Assembly (NCBI GenBank): GCA_021773075.1
Contig: JAJFKT010000026.1
Location: 120,356 to 184,355 of the forward strand
DNA: 64,000 nucleotides
Direction: 5' to 3'
DNA from: Woeseiaceae bacterium
GTDB taxonomy: Bacteria; Pseudomonadota; Gammaproteobacteria; Steroidobacterales; Woeseiaceae
How positions within the stretch are numbered: position 1 is the stretch's first letter; each line of letters opens with the position of its first letter. Both the position numbers and the translations under genes were made by a program. Shown in pieces: positions 39,451 through 47,769 of the stretch. The notes below the pieces were generated by a model. It made no database searches. It was given only the letters and a program-made list of their open reading frames with translations, and was not told the DNA's origin.

Positions 39451-39478
39451 AAAAAGACCGCCATCTGGCGGTCTTTTT
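39451..39478 (+). terminator. Rho-independent terminator after rplY
   Basis: Perfect 12-bp stem AAAAAGACCGCC / GGCGGTCTTTTT with ATCT loop and T-run. Also works on the opposite strand by symmetry. Confidence 0.92.
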
Positions 39479-39512
39479 GTTTAAGATTGCCACCCGCTAT
39501 TGAATTCAAGCC

Positions 39513-40094
39513 ATGTCGAACACTGTCCGCATTATTGCCGGCCTCGGTAACCCCGAGGAGAAATACGAGAGAACTTTACACAATGCCGGTTTCTGGTTTG
39601 TGGACGCGCTCGCGGACAAGTATGGCGGCAGCTTTCGCTACGAGAAGAAATTCGATGCCGAGTACTGCCGCATCAATTTGCAGGGTGAAGACTTATGGAT
39701 CGTCAAACCGCAAAGTTACATGAATCTGAGCGGAGGGCCGATTCGCGGCGTCATGGATTACTACCGGCTAAAAAGTGATGAGCTTCTTGTCGCACACGAT
39801 GAGATCGACCTGCCACCCGGTACAACGCGATTGAAACTCGGGGGTGGCCACGGTGGTCACAACGGGCTGCGCGACATTATTCGACACTGCGGGGCAGACT
39901 TCGTACGGCTGCGATTAGGCGTTGGACATCCTGGTGAGAAAAGCGAAGTGACGAACTACGTGTTGAAACGCGGTGCGGCGGATGTCGAGCGTGCGATTGA
40001 AGACAATATCGTTGATGCAGTTGCGGCGATGCCGATTCTTATTGAAGACGGCTTGAACGCAGCAATGAAAGAACTACATACCCGAGAAAAATAA
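39513..40094 (+). CDS. pth: Peptidyl-tRNA hydrolase
   Basis: 193 aa. Recycles peptidyl-tRNA released by stalled ribosomes. [20 protein letters not shown] carries the catalytic His and conserved Asn; [13 protein letters not shown]; the catalytic Asp in [24 protein letters not shown]. Overlaps ychF by one base (TAATG). Confidence 0.98.
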   Translation: MSNTVRIIAGLGNPEEKYERTLHNAGFWFVDALADKYGGSFRYEKKFDAEYCRINLQGEDLWIVKPQSYMNLSGGPIRGVMDYYRLKSDELLVAHDEIDLPPGTTRLKLGGGHGGHNGLRDIIRHCGADFVRLRLGVGHPGEKSEVTNYVLKRGAADVERAIEDNIVDAVAAMPILIEDGLNAAMKELHTREK

Positions 40095-41185
40095 TGGCAA
40101 TTACCTGTGGCATCGTCGGCCTGCCGAACGTCGGCAAATCGACCCTTTTTAATGCGCTGACTGCGAATGAGATCGCGGCCGAGAATTACCCGTTCTGCAC
40201 TATCGAGCCGAACGTTGGTATCGTTCCGGTCCCCGATCCACGTCTGGGCGTGCTTGCCGGCATTGTAAAGCCGCAAAAGATTCTGCCGACAACGATGGAG
40301 TTCGTTGATATCGCGGGGCTGGTCGCGGGGGCATCAAAAGGTGAGGGCCTTGGCAACCAGTTCCTCGCAAACATTCGTGAGACCAATGCGATAGCACATG
40401 TCGTGCGTTGTTTTGAGAATGATGATGTCACGCACGTTTCCGGAACAATCGATCCGCTTGACGACATTGAGACAATAAATACCGAATTGGCTCTGGCTGA
40501 TCTCGAGTCCATAGACAAGCAATTCGATAAAGCGGCACGTACGGCAAAGACCGGCCAAAAAGATGCTATCGCATTACGCGATGCGCTTGGCGGCATCAAA
40601 GCGCACCTTGACGACGGTTTGCCGGTTCGCTCGATGGAAAAATCCGATCTGCAGCAGGATATTCTCAAAAGCGTACATCTGATTACGGCGAAGCCCGTCA
40701 TGTATGTAGCAAACGTCGATGAAGATGGCTTCGAGAACAATCCGCACCTCGATGCTGTTCGAAAATATGCGAACGATGAAGGTGCAGAGGTCGTCGCAAT
40801 ATGCGCGGCGATCGAGGCAGAAATCGCGCTGCTCGACGATGATGACAAGGAAGACTTCCTCTCCGACCTGGGCTTCGACGAGCCGGGTCTGAATCGCGTA
40901 ATTCGTCACGGCTATTCATTGCTCGGATTGCAAACGTTCTTTACGGCTGGCGTCAAAGAGGTTCGGGCCTGGACGACCAGAGTCGGTGCAACGGCACCTC
41001 AGTCAGCAGGCGAGATTCATACGGATTTCGAGAAAGGTTTTATTCGTGCTGAGACCATGTCCTATGACGACTTCGTCGCCGGAAATGGCGAGCAGGGTGC
41101 GAAAGAAGCCGGCAGGCTGCGTCTGGAAGGAAAGGACTACATCGTGCAGGAAGGCGATATCCTGCACTTCCGATTCAACGTTTAA
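40094..41185 (+). CDS. ychF: Redox-regulated ATPase YchF (Obg family)
   Basis: 363 aa. Obg-family P-loop protein that prefers ATP. G1 [13 protein letters not shown], Switch [21 protein letters not shown], a degenerate G4 motif typical of YchF (VANVDEDG) and the C-terminal TGS domain ([17 protein letters not shown]). A ribosome-associated stress regulator in other bacteria. Ends at a strong terminator. Confidence 0.98.
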   Translation: MAITCGIVGLPNVGKSTLFNALTANEIAAENYPFCTIEPNVGIVPVPDPRLGVLAGIVKPQKILPTTMEFVDIAGLVAGASKGEGLGNQFLANIRETNAIAHVVRCFENDDVTHVSGTIDPLDDIETINTELALADLESIDKQFDKAARTAKTGQKDAIALRDALGGIKAHLDDGLPVRSMEKSDLQQDILKSVHLITAKPVMYVANVDEDGFENNPHLDAVRKYANDEGAEVVAICAAIEAEIALLDDDDKEDFLSDLGFDEPGLNRVIRHGYSLLGLQTFFTAGVKEVRAWTTRVGATAPQSAGEIHTDFEKGFIRAETMSYDDFVAGNGEQGAKEAGRLRLEGKDYIVQEGDILHFRFNV

Positions 41186-41189
41186 GCTC

Positions 41190-41230
41190 GAAAAAGGGCC
41201 CCGACGAAATTGACGGGGCCCTCGCTTTTC
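41190..41230. terminator. Bidirectional terminator between ychF and the TonB receptor
   Basis: GGGCCCCG (41196-41203) pairs with CGGGGCCC (41214-41221), with an A-run before and a short T-run after. Serves ychF from the left and the TonB-dependent receptor gene (minus strand) from the right. Confidence 0.85.
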
Positions 41231-41261
41231 TATCGTGTAGTTATCAAGCTGCTACTTGCTG

Positions 41262-44261
41262 TCAGAAATCCCACGTCGCACGTGCAAGATAGAAACGGCC
41301 AATATTGTTATACGTACCGGATCCTTCGCCCCGTCCCGTTAAACCGAATGGAACGTCTTCGTCAAATACATTGTCAATCGTGACACCAAGCGTCAAGCCA
41401 CTATCGAGTGAGTAGCTAACGCCCAGATCCGCATAAATCACTGAGTCTGCGATCGTATTGTCTGTAACGTCCGGGTTAGGATCATTGTTGGTACTTGAGC
41501 CAAACAGCAACTCTTGTTCTTCGATGAACATTTCGTCGATCCACCGTAGCTCAAGGAAGACCTCCCAATCGTTTACGATATAGGTTCCCCGGTAATTGAT
41601 CTGCAATTCCGGGTCTCCCAACTCGCCGGCAATGATATCGATATTATTGTCCGAACTTAGAATTTGGGTCCGATCATCGAGGAAAGAGGCAGTAACACTG
41701 TTGCTGATAGAACCAAATCTACCGATGTCAAATGCATATCGGAGACCGAGATCGAGTCCGCTGGTCGTGAAGGTATTCAGGTTTAGTGGAAACGCGCGGA
41801 GCTCCGAAATATTGCCAATGTTATCGCGCGATACCAGGTTGCAGAATTGATTGTTAACGCCATTTGGATCGTCAACACATTGATCCAGAATGGACTGTGA
41901 ACCGGTAATGCTGATCGCATCGGTAATTTCGATGTCGTACCAGTCGAGGGAAATTTGCAGGTCTTCGGCCCATCTGGGGGTGTAAACCAGGCCAATCGTA
42001 AACGTGTCAGCGATTTCTTCCCGGATATTCGGATTGCCACCCTGCTTGAGTGTTATGGATTCCTCGTCCAGTGAGTCGAAGTTTACGGGGTCGGCAATAC
42101 CCAGAGCCTGGCAATTGGCTATTCGCACTGTGCGACCATTGTTGCCTTCGTCCAGATTGGCCATGTCGCACGGATCATCAACTGTGGCAAAATTTTCTCC
42201 GGCTGGCGAAAACAGGTCGCTGATTGTTGGTGCGCGCAGCGCCTCACCGACATTGAAACGGAAGCGTAGATCTTCAATTGGCTGCCAGTTTAGCCGAGCT
42301 TCCCAAGTGAAAGTATTGCCAATCGTTGAGTAGTCAGAGAATCGCGCGGCACCTTCGAGCGTCAGGTCTTCGGCAAATGGGACGTCTCTTAACAAGGGCA
42401 AAGAGAACTCAGTAAATACCTCTCGAACGTTAAAATCACCAACAGTCGATGCCAGGTTGTTGAAGAAGGTATTTCCCAGTGCCGATAGTGAATCCCCACG
42501 AGCCAAGCTGTCTTCATCGCGGAACTCGAACCCAAGCACCGCACCGAGAGGACCAGCCCAGAGATCAATAAGATCGCTGTTCGAGACCACGACCTGCGCT
42601 TGCAACTGTTGCACTTCGGAAAGTCCGAGCGCCGTCGAGTTAATCCAGGCTTGCGCCTCTGGCGAGATCAGTCCGAGACCGACTACGTTCGCCGGTATGC
42701 ACCCATTGAAAGCGAAGTCAGGTAGGCCGGAATCGGTAGGGTTGGCGACTGGATCGGCAGCGTTAAGTGCCTCTTGCAGAGTGGCCCGACAGACGACATC
42801 GCCGTCCTGAACTCCATTGCCGATAGCGGTGGCGCCTGCTGCATCTACAACGATGGCATCTTGAGCGGCTGCCCAGCGCTCATCAATCCGATTGCCCAGG
42901 TTGATTCGTTCGATGGTGGAGCGACCATAGTTCACGAACGTTTCGAAATTGTAGCCGCTCTGACCAATATTTCCTCTGAGGCCAGTCACGGCACGAAATG
43001 TCTCGCGATTGTTATCTTCGGTTCGAAGCCCAAGGTCGATATTAAAGCGGCGAAGGTCGGTTGACGCGACCCCAGCAGCGTCCATTGCGGCGCCCAGGCT
43101 CGGTGTTACGAAAGCGTTGTCGCGTTGAATTACGACAGGCGAGCCAAAATCGAATGTTGGTTGTCCCTGTTGGCTGGTTTCAACGCTGGCATAGCGACTT
43201 TCGAAAAACCACGTAACTTCGTCAGTCAGGTCATAGGTGAAATTGGCATCCAGCGTGACACGCTGGAATTCTGCTTGTAAGACCTCAAACGAATCGAGAT
43301 CAAGCGCCGTACAGCCGACACCGCCGCACTCAAGACCATCTGTAAATTCGAAACTGCTAAACGGAACGGGCGAGAAGCTGCCGTCCGGGTTCAGGAATCC
43401 ATTCAGCGTGAGAGAGGCACCAGCATTAGAAATAGCCCAGAACCCTTGATTCGGCACGGTGATGGAGTCCGGGATACCATCGTCAATCTGGATTCCATTC
43501 GCGTCGATGGTATCGCCATCTGCCGGGTTCGTTATTTCGCCAAGTAATCGCGTGTGTTGCCCCCCTCTCTGACCGGCGGTCAACAAATCCTGATCGTCAA
43601 AGCCAACCGAGAAGACAGCATTGCCGCGATCATTGGCGAAGTTCCGACCCATCGTGAATGCCGCTGACGTTCTGCCAAATGGACTGTCGTCTGCCTCACC
43701 GATTGATGCTCGCAGTGACGTTCCTTCGTAGTCATCCTTGAGAATGAAATTTACAACACCGGCAACGGCGTCAGCACCGTAGACAGCAGAATTAGCTCCC
43801 GTGATGACCTCTATTCGCTCGATCATGTCAGTCGGGATGCTATTTACGTCGACTCTCTGAGAGCCGTCAGTCGATGACACATGCCGACGACCGTTAATCA
43901 GAACCAGGGTACGGCTGGTTCCCAGGCCCCGCAGATCAAGGGCGCCAACGCCAGCGGTGCCGATAAATCGACTGGAATTGCTTAGGCCAAATGTGGTTCG
44001 CAATTGTGGCATTTCGTTAAGCAAATCGCCGAGCGCGGGTGACGTAGCGGCACCAACTTCTGCTGCCCCAATAACGACGGTCGGAGTCGGCGTATCGAAT
44101 CCGGTCCGGGAGAGCCGCGAGCCAGTCACGGTTACTTCCTCAAGAACTTCATCGGCATCGCTCGAGCTATCCTGAGCGAGCGTCCAAGGTGACCAAAAAG
44201 ATGTAGCGGCTAGCGCCAGTGTCGACAGCGCATAGCGCCGGAATTTAGAGTGCATTTTCAT
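41262..44261 (-). CDS. TonB-dependent outer-membrane receptor
   Basis: 999 aa. Signal peptide (about 1-29, ending WTLAQ), TonB-box-like EEVTVTGSRLSR, plug domain (ALGDLLNEMPQLRTTFGL, GLGTSRTLVLINGRRHV, IERIEVITGANSAVYGADAVAGVVNFILK), then a 22-strand barrel ending in the aromatic YLARATWDF. This is the large 'TonB-dependent receptor, plug' type common in marine Gammaproteobacteria, where it imports oligosaccharides, peptides or siderophores. No neighbouring pathway identifies the substrate. Confidence 0.95.
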   Translation of the reverse strand: MKMHSKFRRYALSTLALAATSFWSPWTLAQDSSSDADEVLEEVTVTGSRLSRTGFDTPTPTVVIGAAEVGAATSPALGDLLNEMPQLRTTFGLSNSSRFIGTAGVGALDLRGLGTSRTLVLINGRRHVSSTDGSQRVDVNSIPTDMIERIEVITGANSAVYGADAVAGVVNFILKDDYEGTSLRASIGEADDSPFGRTSAAFTMGRNFANDRGNAVFSVGFDDQDLLTAGQRGGQHTRLLGEITNPADGDTIDANGIQIDDGIPDSITVPNQGFWAISNAGASLTLNGFLNPDGSFSPVPFSSFEFTDGLECGGVGCTALDLDSFEVLQAEFQRVTLDANFTYDLTDEVTWFFESRYASVETSQQGQPTFDFGSPVVIQRDNAFVTPSLGAAMDAAGVASTDLRRFNIDLGLRTEDNNRETFRAVTGLRGNIGQSGYNFETFVNYGRSTIERINLGNRIDERWAAAQDAIVVDAAGATAIGNGVQDGDVVCRATLQEALNAADPVANPTDSGLPDFAFNGCIPANVVGLGLISPEAQAWINSTALGLSEVQQLQAQVVVSNSDLIDLWAGPLGAVLGFEFRDEDSLARGDSLSALGNTFFNNLASTVGDFNVREVFTEFSLPLLRDVPFAEDLTLEGAARFSDYSTIGNTFTWEARLNWQPIEDLRFRFNVGEALRAPTISDLFSPAGENFATVDDPCDMANLDEGNNGRTVRIANCQALGIADPVNFDSLDEESITLKQGGNPNIREEIADTFTIGLVYTPRWAEDLQISLDWYDIEITDAISITGSQSILDQCVDDPNGVNNQFCNLVSRDNIGNISELRAFPLNLNTFTTSGLDLGLRYAFDIGRFGSISNSVTASFLDDRTQILSSDNNIDIIAGELGDPELQINYRGTYIVNDWEVFLELRWIDEMFIEEQELLFGSSTNNDPNPDVTDNTIADSVIYADLGVSYSLDSGLTLGVTIDNVFDEDVPFGLTGRGEGSGTYNNIGRFYLARATWDF

Positions 44262-44755
44262 CGTTCAACTACCCTTAAATCATTGAATGAAGGTGCTGGA
44301 TGTAGCAGCAAAACAACAGATCAGGCAAGTTGTGATCGGGGCAAATCAGGCGAAAATGATGTTTGTTGGTAACATGGACAGGAGAAAGTAAATTACTGAA
44401 TTAATTATAAATTTATCTTTTATTGAAAGGCTTTCGGTGGATAAGCACACGAGCACTCTTGCTCACTATGAGTAAAATTCGTCGCGGGCTTGCGAAATTT
44501 TTACGGAAAAAACAACAACATTAATTAAGCACGAATCGTAGCAATTACCGGCGAGGCTATAAGGAGCAGGCCTTTGCGGGAAGGTGAGAACGGCAATCAT
44601 GACTTTATTGCCACGCTGCGGCGGATCGGATGTGTAGTTTTTGCCTCAGTTACAGGAAACTGACTCGCCGGACCGGCGCAGCGCCACCAAAATGGCTGCG
44701 GTTTGCGCAAAGATTATCGACGTCATTTGGCAATACCTCGAGCAATATATCGACC
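44262..44755. other. Long intergenic region upstream of the TonB receptor
   Basis: About 490 bp without a convincing gene. Strongly AT-rich around 44390-44420 (likely promoter of the receptor gene, minus strand) and ordinary sequence toward the tRNA. No Fur-box-like or other named operator seen by eye. Confidence 0.5.
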
Positions 44756-44793
44756 TTGACACCGGCGGGTCGCAACCGGACAATCTGCGACCC
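44756..44793 (+). promoter_or_regulatory. Promoter of the CAT-anticodon tRNA with an inverted repeat around the -10
   Basis: TTGACA (44756-44761), 17-bp spacer, GACAAT (44779-44784), then a GC-rich discriminator. GGGTCGCA (44767-44774) and TGCGACCC (44786-44793) form a perfect 8-bp inverted repeat enclosing the -10. Confidence 0.6.
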
Positions 44794-44799
44794 AAATTA

Positions 44800-44876
44800 G
44801 GTGATGTAGCTCAGTTGGTTAGAGCGACGGACTCATAACCCGTAGGTCGGTGGTTCAAATCCACCCTTCACCACCA
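44800..44876 (+). tRNA. tRNA with anticodon CAT (elongator Met, or Ile2 if lysidine-modified)
   Basis: 77 nt with encoded CCA. Acceptor GGTGATG / CTTCACC (one U-U mismatch), D-arm GTAGCTCAGTTGGTTAGAGC, anticodon loop CTCATAA, T-arm GGTGGTTCAAATCCACC. Not initiator-like: it lacks the GGG/CCC anticodon-stem pairs. The anticodon stem has an A-C mismatch next to the loop. Met versus Ile2 cannot be settled by eye. The 3' end is the attachment-like repeat of the island that follows. Confidence 0.88.
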
Positions 44877-44921
44877 ATTTCAAAAAAGCCCTGTTAATCA
44901 AAAGGTTAGCGGGGTTTTTTT
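44863..44921 (+). repeat. Left direct repeat (tRNA 3' end plus terminator)
   Basis: The identical 14-mer ACCCTTCACCACCA (44863-44876) is followed by the tRNA terminator; the whole block recurs at 45831-45887 with a few substitutions. The weaker similarity runs on for several dozen bases (GGAATcGAATT versus GGAATtGAATT). Interpreted as attL of a tRNA-targeted element, or as the first of two duplicated tRNA ends. Confidence 0.75.
44882..44921 (+). terminator. Terminator of the CAT-anticodon tRNA
   Basis: AAAAAAGCCCTGTTAATC pairs (with G-U wobbles) with GGTTAGCGGGGTTTTTTT, leaving a short A-rich loop; ends in seven T. Confidence 0.85.
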
Positions 44922-45002
44922 GTTGGTTGAATATGGAATCGAATTGAGAATCTGCTTCCGCCTTGGGAGAGTAGTCCGAAGTACAGAAACGCAAAGAAAC
45001 AG

Positions 45003-45233
45003 ATGACGGAATGGTACAACTTCTGCGTATCGGCGAAATGGAAATCACCTCACGAGCTAAAGACCGATCTGCGTAACGCCAGTATTTTGAAGAACAACCG
45101 AGTCGTCTTTAATATCTGCGGGAACAAGTATCGAATAGTAGTGCTGACAGACTACGCTCGACATGGATTGTTGATTCGCTTCGTAGGAACACATAGGCAG
45201 TATGACGAGATTGAAGATATCGAGAACATTTGA
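45003..45233 (+). CDS. higB: HigB-type toxin (RelE superfamily mRNA interferase), possibly 5'-truncated
   Basis: 76 aa from ATG 45003. WYNFCVSAKWKSPHELKTDL, then NNRVVFNICGNKYRIVVLTDY and LLIRFVGTHRQYDEI are the HigB core motifs. Family members are usually about 95-105 aa. Here the N-terminal strand is missing, and the in-frame codons just upstream (PKYRNAKKQ) look like HigB helix sequence without an ATG. So the 5' end may have been lost at the repeat junction, or an unusual start is used. Toxin-first order with higA 8 bp downstream is typical of HigBA. Confidence 0.85.
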   Translation: MTEWYNFCVSAKWKSPHELKTDLRNASILKNNRVVFNICGNKYRIVVLTDYARHGLLIRFVGTHRQYDEIEDIENI

Positions 45234-45241
45234 GATTTGTG

Positions 45242-45592
45242 ATGAAACTGAAACCGATAAGGAATGACCGTGAATTGAATCGTGCGCTAAAGCGCATCGA
45301 GGAATTATGGGGTGCGAAGTCTGGTACGCCAAAGGGAGACGAGTTGGAGGTATTGATGCTCCTTGTTGAGAAATACGAGGAGGAACACTTCGCTATCCCA
45401 GCATCAGATCCAGTTGAGGCGATCACATTTCTTATGCAACAAAATGACCTCACTCGCAAAGATCTGGAACGCTACATTGGGCCGAGCGGGCGAGTGTCTG
45501 AAGTGCTGACCAAGAAACGTAATCTGACGTTGCCTATGATCAAGAGGCTGCACAAAGGTCTGAGGATTCCGTACGAGAGATTGATTCACTAG
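45242..45592 (+). CDS. higA: HigA-type antitoxin with C-terminal HTH
   Basis: 116 aa from ATG 45242. N-terminal segment PIRNDRELNRALKRIEELWG and the acidic helix DELEVLMLLVEKYEEEH, then an XRE HTH (FLMQQNDLTRKDLERYIG, RVSEVLTKKRNLTLPMIKRL). This long HigA form neutralises HigB and represses the operon. Starts 8 bp after the higB stop. Confidence 0.92.
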   Translation: MKLKPIRNDRELNRALKRIEELWGAKSGTPKGDELEVLMLLVEKYEEEHFAIPASDPVEAITFLMQQNDLTRKDLERYIGPSGRVSEVLTKKRNLTLPMIKRLHKGLRIPYERLIH

Positions 45593-45830
45593 CGATCCCG
45601 ACGACAATTGAGACTGCTAAAACATGTGCAAATCGGCAGTGGATTGACCGAAAAGTCTCGTCATTAGTCCGAAAATCCCAGACAGGATTTGCCGGGATCC
45701 GATACATGCTCGAGAGTGACGTAGCATTCCATCAATGTCCTGGGACGGCCGCGATCATTGGAGGTAACTACGTTGATCGGGAGCCGTAAGCTATTTATTA
45801 ATCAACTAGATACAAGTCCAGTTTGATATT

Positions 45831-45887
45831 ACCCTTCACCACCATCTCCAAAAAAGCCCTGCTAATCAAACGGTTAACGGGGTTTTT
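45831..45887 (+). repeat. Right direct repeat (copy of tRNA 3' end plus terminator)
   Basis: Begins with the same 14-mer ACCCTTCACCACCA as the tRNA 3' end and continues with AAAAAAGCCCTG-C-TAATC and GGTTA-A-CGGGGTTTTT, i.e. the terminator hairpin with compensating or neutral changes. No tRNA body precedes it. The distance between the 14-mers is 968 bp. Confidence 0.75.
45849..45887 (+). terminator. Duplicated terminator hairpin in the right repeat
   Basis: CCCTGCTAATC / GGTTAACGGGG stem-loop with flanking A-run and T-run. Would now terminate transcription coming from higBA. Confidence 0.75.
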
Positions 45888-46042
45888 CGGTTCCGGGTCG
45901 CGGAATTGAATTAAAAGTACGTTCCCGATTGAAAAAGTTGTTCGGAGTGGCCCTGAGCAGCCGAGGGCCTCGCTGGCGCGCTATGTCGACCTTAGCTCAC
46001 CCGTTCGCGGTAACGGTGTAAAACCCACATAACCGAAACAAT

Positions 46043-46051
46043 TTGTAACAA
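46043..46051. promoter_or_regulatory. TTGTAACAA motif upstream of the Asp-Arg repeat gene
   Basis: Nine-base near-palindrome, followed 2 bases later by a second GTAAC. The same nine bases occur 11 bp upstream of the response-regulator start at 49820. Candidate binding site for the local OmpR-type regulator; only two copies were seen. Confidence 0.35.
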
Positions 46052-46189
46052 AGTAACTGGATTCGGCAATCATCTCGAAACAGCACTGACCGACACTCAT
46101 CCTCATAGATCGACTCTCTCCGCGAATACCAGACGCATACATTTTCGAGATAGGCGATCAGTAATCACATGACATGAGGAGAACAGGAA

Positions 46190-46825
46190 ATGAAATTCAG
46201 GACAATAATCAGCATTCTGGTCGCGTCGACCCTCGCACTTATGGCCATACCAAGCCTTGCCGGGCAAGGGCAGCACGGCGCAAGTGCGGACCGTGCCCAA
46301 CAAGTCGACCGTGATCGCACCTACGATCGGGACCGGATGTCCGATAGGGATCGTACACAGGACCGCGATCGCAGTGATGTACCTGACCAGGATCGTGACC
46401 GAGATCGGGATCGTGACCGCATCGAAACCCCTGATCAGGACCGGGATAGGGATCGCATTCACGACCCTGCTAATTTTCGAGACCAAGATATCTACGGCAA
46501 CGAGTTCATGACCTCGGCTGAGTGTGACCAGTATCGCAAGGAGCTTGGCAGTGCGAAGACACGGGAAGCACGGCGGGAATTTCAGGTGCGGCATGAAGAA
46601 AAGATGCAGAAGCGCGCTATGCAGCAAGGTCAAAACCTCGTACCTCCGGGCCAGTGGCAGATCTACGGCGGCGAGTTCATGAGCGTGCAGGAACGCAATG
46701 AGTACCGTAAGCAACTGCGTTTGTTCGACTCCGAAGCGGAGCGTCAGCAGTTTCAGGCGCAACATCACGAACAAATGCGTGAGAGAGCTCGCGTGCTAAA
46801 TCTCGAGATTGAGGAAGCTGAGTAA
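46190..46825 (+). CDS. Secreted Asp-Arg repeat protein with two similar C-terminal modules
   Basis: 211 aa. Signal peptide ending PSLAG. A low-complexity zone (about 34-95) is built from DRDR/DQDRDRDR units of alternating charge. Then come two related modules of about 50 residues: IYGNEFMTSAECDQYRKELG with RHEEKMQKRA, and IYGGEFMSVQERNEYRKQLR with QHHEQMRERA. Likely a periplasmic or extracellular protein; the function of the charged repeat is unknown. Followed by a strong terminator. Confidence 0.82.
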   Translation: MKFRTIISILVASTLALMAIPSLAGQGQHGASADRAQQVDRDRTYDRDRMSDRDRTQDRDRSDVPDQDRDRDRDRDRIETPDQDRDRDRIHDPANFRDQDIYGNEFMTSAECDQYRKELGSAKTREARREFQVRHEEKMQKRAMQQGQNLVPPGQWQIYGGEFMSVQERNEYRKQLRLFDSEAERQQFQAQHHEQMRERARVLNLEIEEAE

Positions 46826-46850
46826 TCCCCCCATTACCAGCGTCCAGGTT

Positions 46851-46879
46851 GGGGCCGGATTGAATCCGGCCCCCTTTTT
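46851..46879 (+). terminator. Rho-independent terminator
   Basis: Perfect 10-bp stem GGGGCCGGAT / ATCCGGCCCC with TGA loop, followed by CTTTTT. Ends the Asp-Arg repeat gene. Confidence 0.92.
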
Positions 46880-46949
46880 CCCCTGAAGCGGCTGCCGATA
46901 CTCGAACTTCGAATGGTCAATGCACTGCTTCGTTAGTTAGGACAAAACA

Positions 46950-47744
46950 ATGAAAGCGAATCCGAATTACTTAGTGTCGTTGCTTGGCTGTGCGATCATG
47001 CTGCAAGGTGTGACGGCCGCGGCCCAGGACACCGATCCGAAGTTCACTTTGTCAACAGGCATCGATTTCGCCAGCGGCAGCTATGGCGGTGACGTGGATA
47101 TCGAAGATACCTACGTGCCGCTGACCGCGATTGTCGATTACGGCCGCATCGCGTTTCGTCTCACAGTGCCGTATCTAAGTGTAAGGGCGCCAGCAGGAAC
47201 CATTTTCGATCCGGGTGGCGAGCCCTTACCCGGTTCCGGCGCAATGACCACTGAGAGTGGATTGGGCGATGTCATCGGTAGCGTTACGTTTTATGACGTC
47301 ATCAAAAACCGGCGGTTGGGTCTCGCGATGGATTTGACCGGCAAAATTAAATTTGCGACGGCCGATGAAGACAAGGGACTGGGCACCGGCGAAAGCGACT
47401 ACTCGTTGCAGGCGGACGTTTACAAGTTCGTAAACGACTTCACGTTGCTGAGTTCGGTCGGCTACAAGTTTCGCGGTGATCCAACCGGATTCGCTCTCAA
47501 CGACGTGTTCATGGCCTCGCTGGGCGGAACCTACAAGTTCACGCCTGATGTGAGTGGCGGCCTGTTCTTCGACTTCCGTGAGTCGGCAATCAGCGGTAAC
47601 GATTCCATTCAGGAATTGAGCGCGTTCGTGTCACGTCGCGTCAGCGAAAATTGGCGACTACAGGTTTATGGCTTGACCGGATTCACGGATAGCAGTCCCG
47701 ACTGGGGCGGTGGCGTGCAGATAAAGAAAATTCTAAGGCGATAG
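46950..47744 (+). CDS. Outer-membrane beta-barrel (transporter-like) protein
   Basis: 264 aa. Signal peptide (cleavage after TAAAQ), then amphipathic strands: FTLSTGIDFASGSYGG, AFRLTVPYLSVRAP, SGLGDVIGSVTFYDV, WRLQVYGLTGFTDSSPDWGGGVQIKKI. The 'GLGD' strand pattern is shared with the phenol-degradation MetA-type or generic 'transporter' barrels and with the barrel at 58746-60287. Small solute channel or structural OMP. Convergent with the sensor kinase gene. Confidence 0.8.
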   Translation: MKANPNYLVSLLGCAIMLQGVTAAAQDTDPKFTLSTGIDFASGSYGGDVDIEDTYVPLTAIVDYGRIAFRLTVPYLSVRAPAGTIFDPGGEPLPGSGAMTTESGLGDVIGSVTFYDVIKNRRLGLAMDLTGKIKFATADEDKGLGTGESDYSLQADVYKFVNDFTLLSSVGYKFRGDPTGFALNDVFMASLGGTYKFTPDVSGGLFFDFRESAISGNDSIQELSAFVSRRVSENWRLQVYGLTGFTDSSPDWGGGVQIKKILRR

Positions 47745-47769
47745 ATAAAACCGAATGATCAGCACTGGA

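Larger units (their letters stand above)
45593..46189. other. Intergenic region: right end of the HigBA island and promoter of the next gene
   Basis: 45593-45830 holds no supported gene (an open frame of about 80 codons follows higA but has no start or recognisable motif, and no integrase is visible). The right repeat lies at 45831-45887. The remainder leads into the Asp-Arg repeat gene and carries the TTGTAACAA motif at 46043-46051. Confidence 0.55.

Noticed and set aside
45600..45790. Open frame of about 80 codons behind higA
   Set aside because: No start codon near its beginning, no recognisable motif and no integrase signature; treated as non-coding.
44880..45830. Insertion sequence carrying higBA
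   Set aside because: No transposase and no terminal inverted repeats; the flanks are a direct repeat of the tRNA 3' end, which fits tRNA-targeted integration or duplication instead.
46310..46470. CRISPR-like or tandem DNA repeat
   Set aside because: The periodic GATCGNGACC-type pattern is the coding sequence of the Asp-Arg repeat; units vary in length and there are no spacers. No CRISPR array was seen anywhere in the window.
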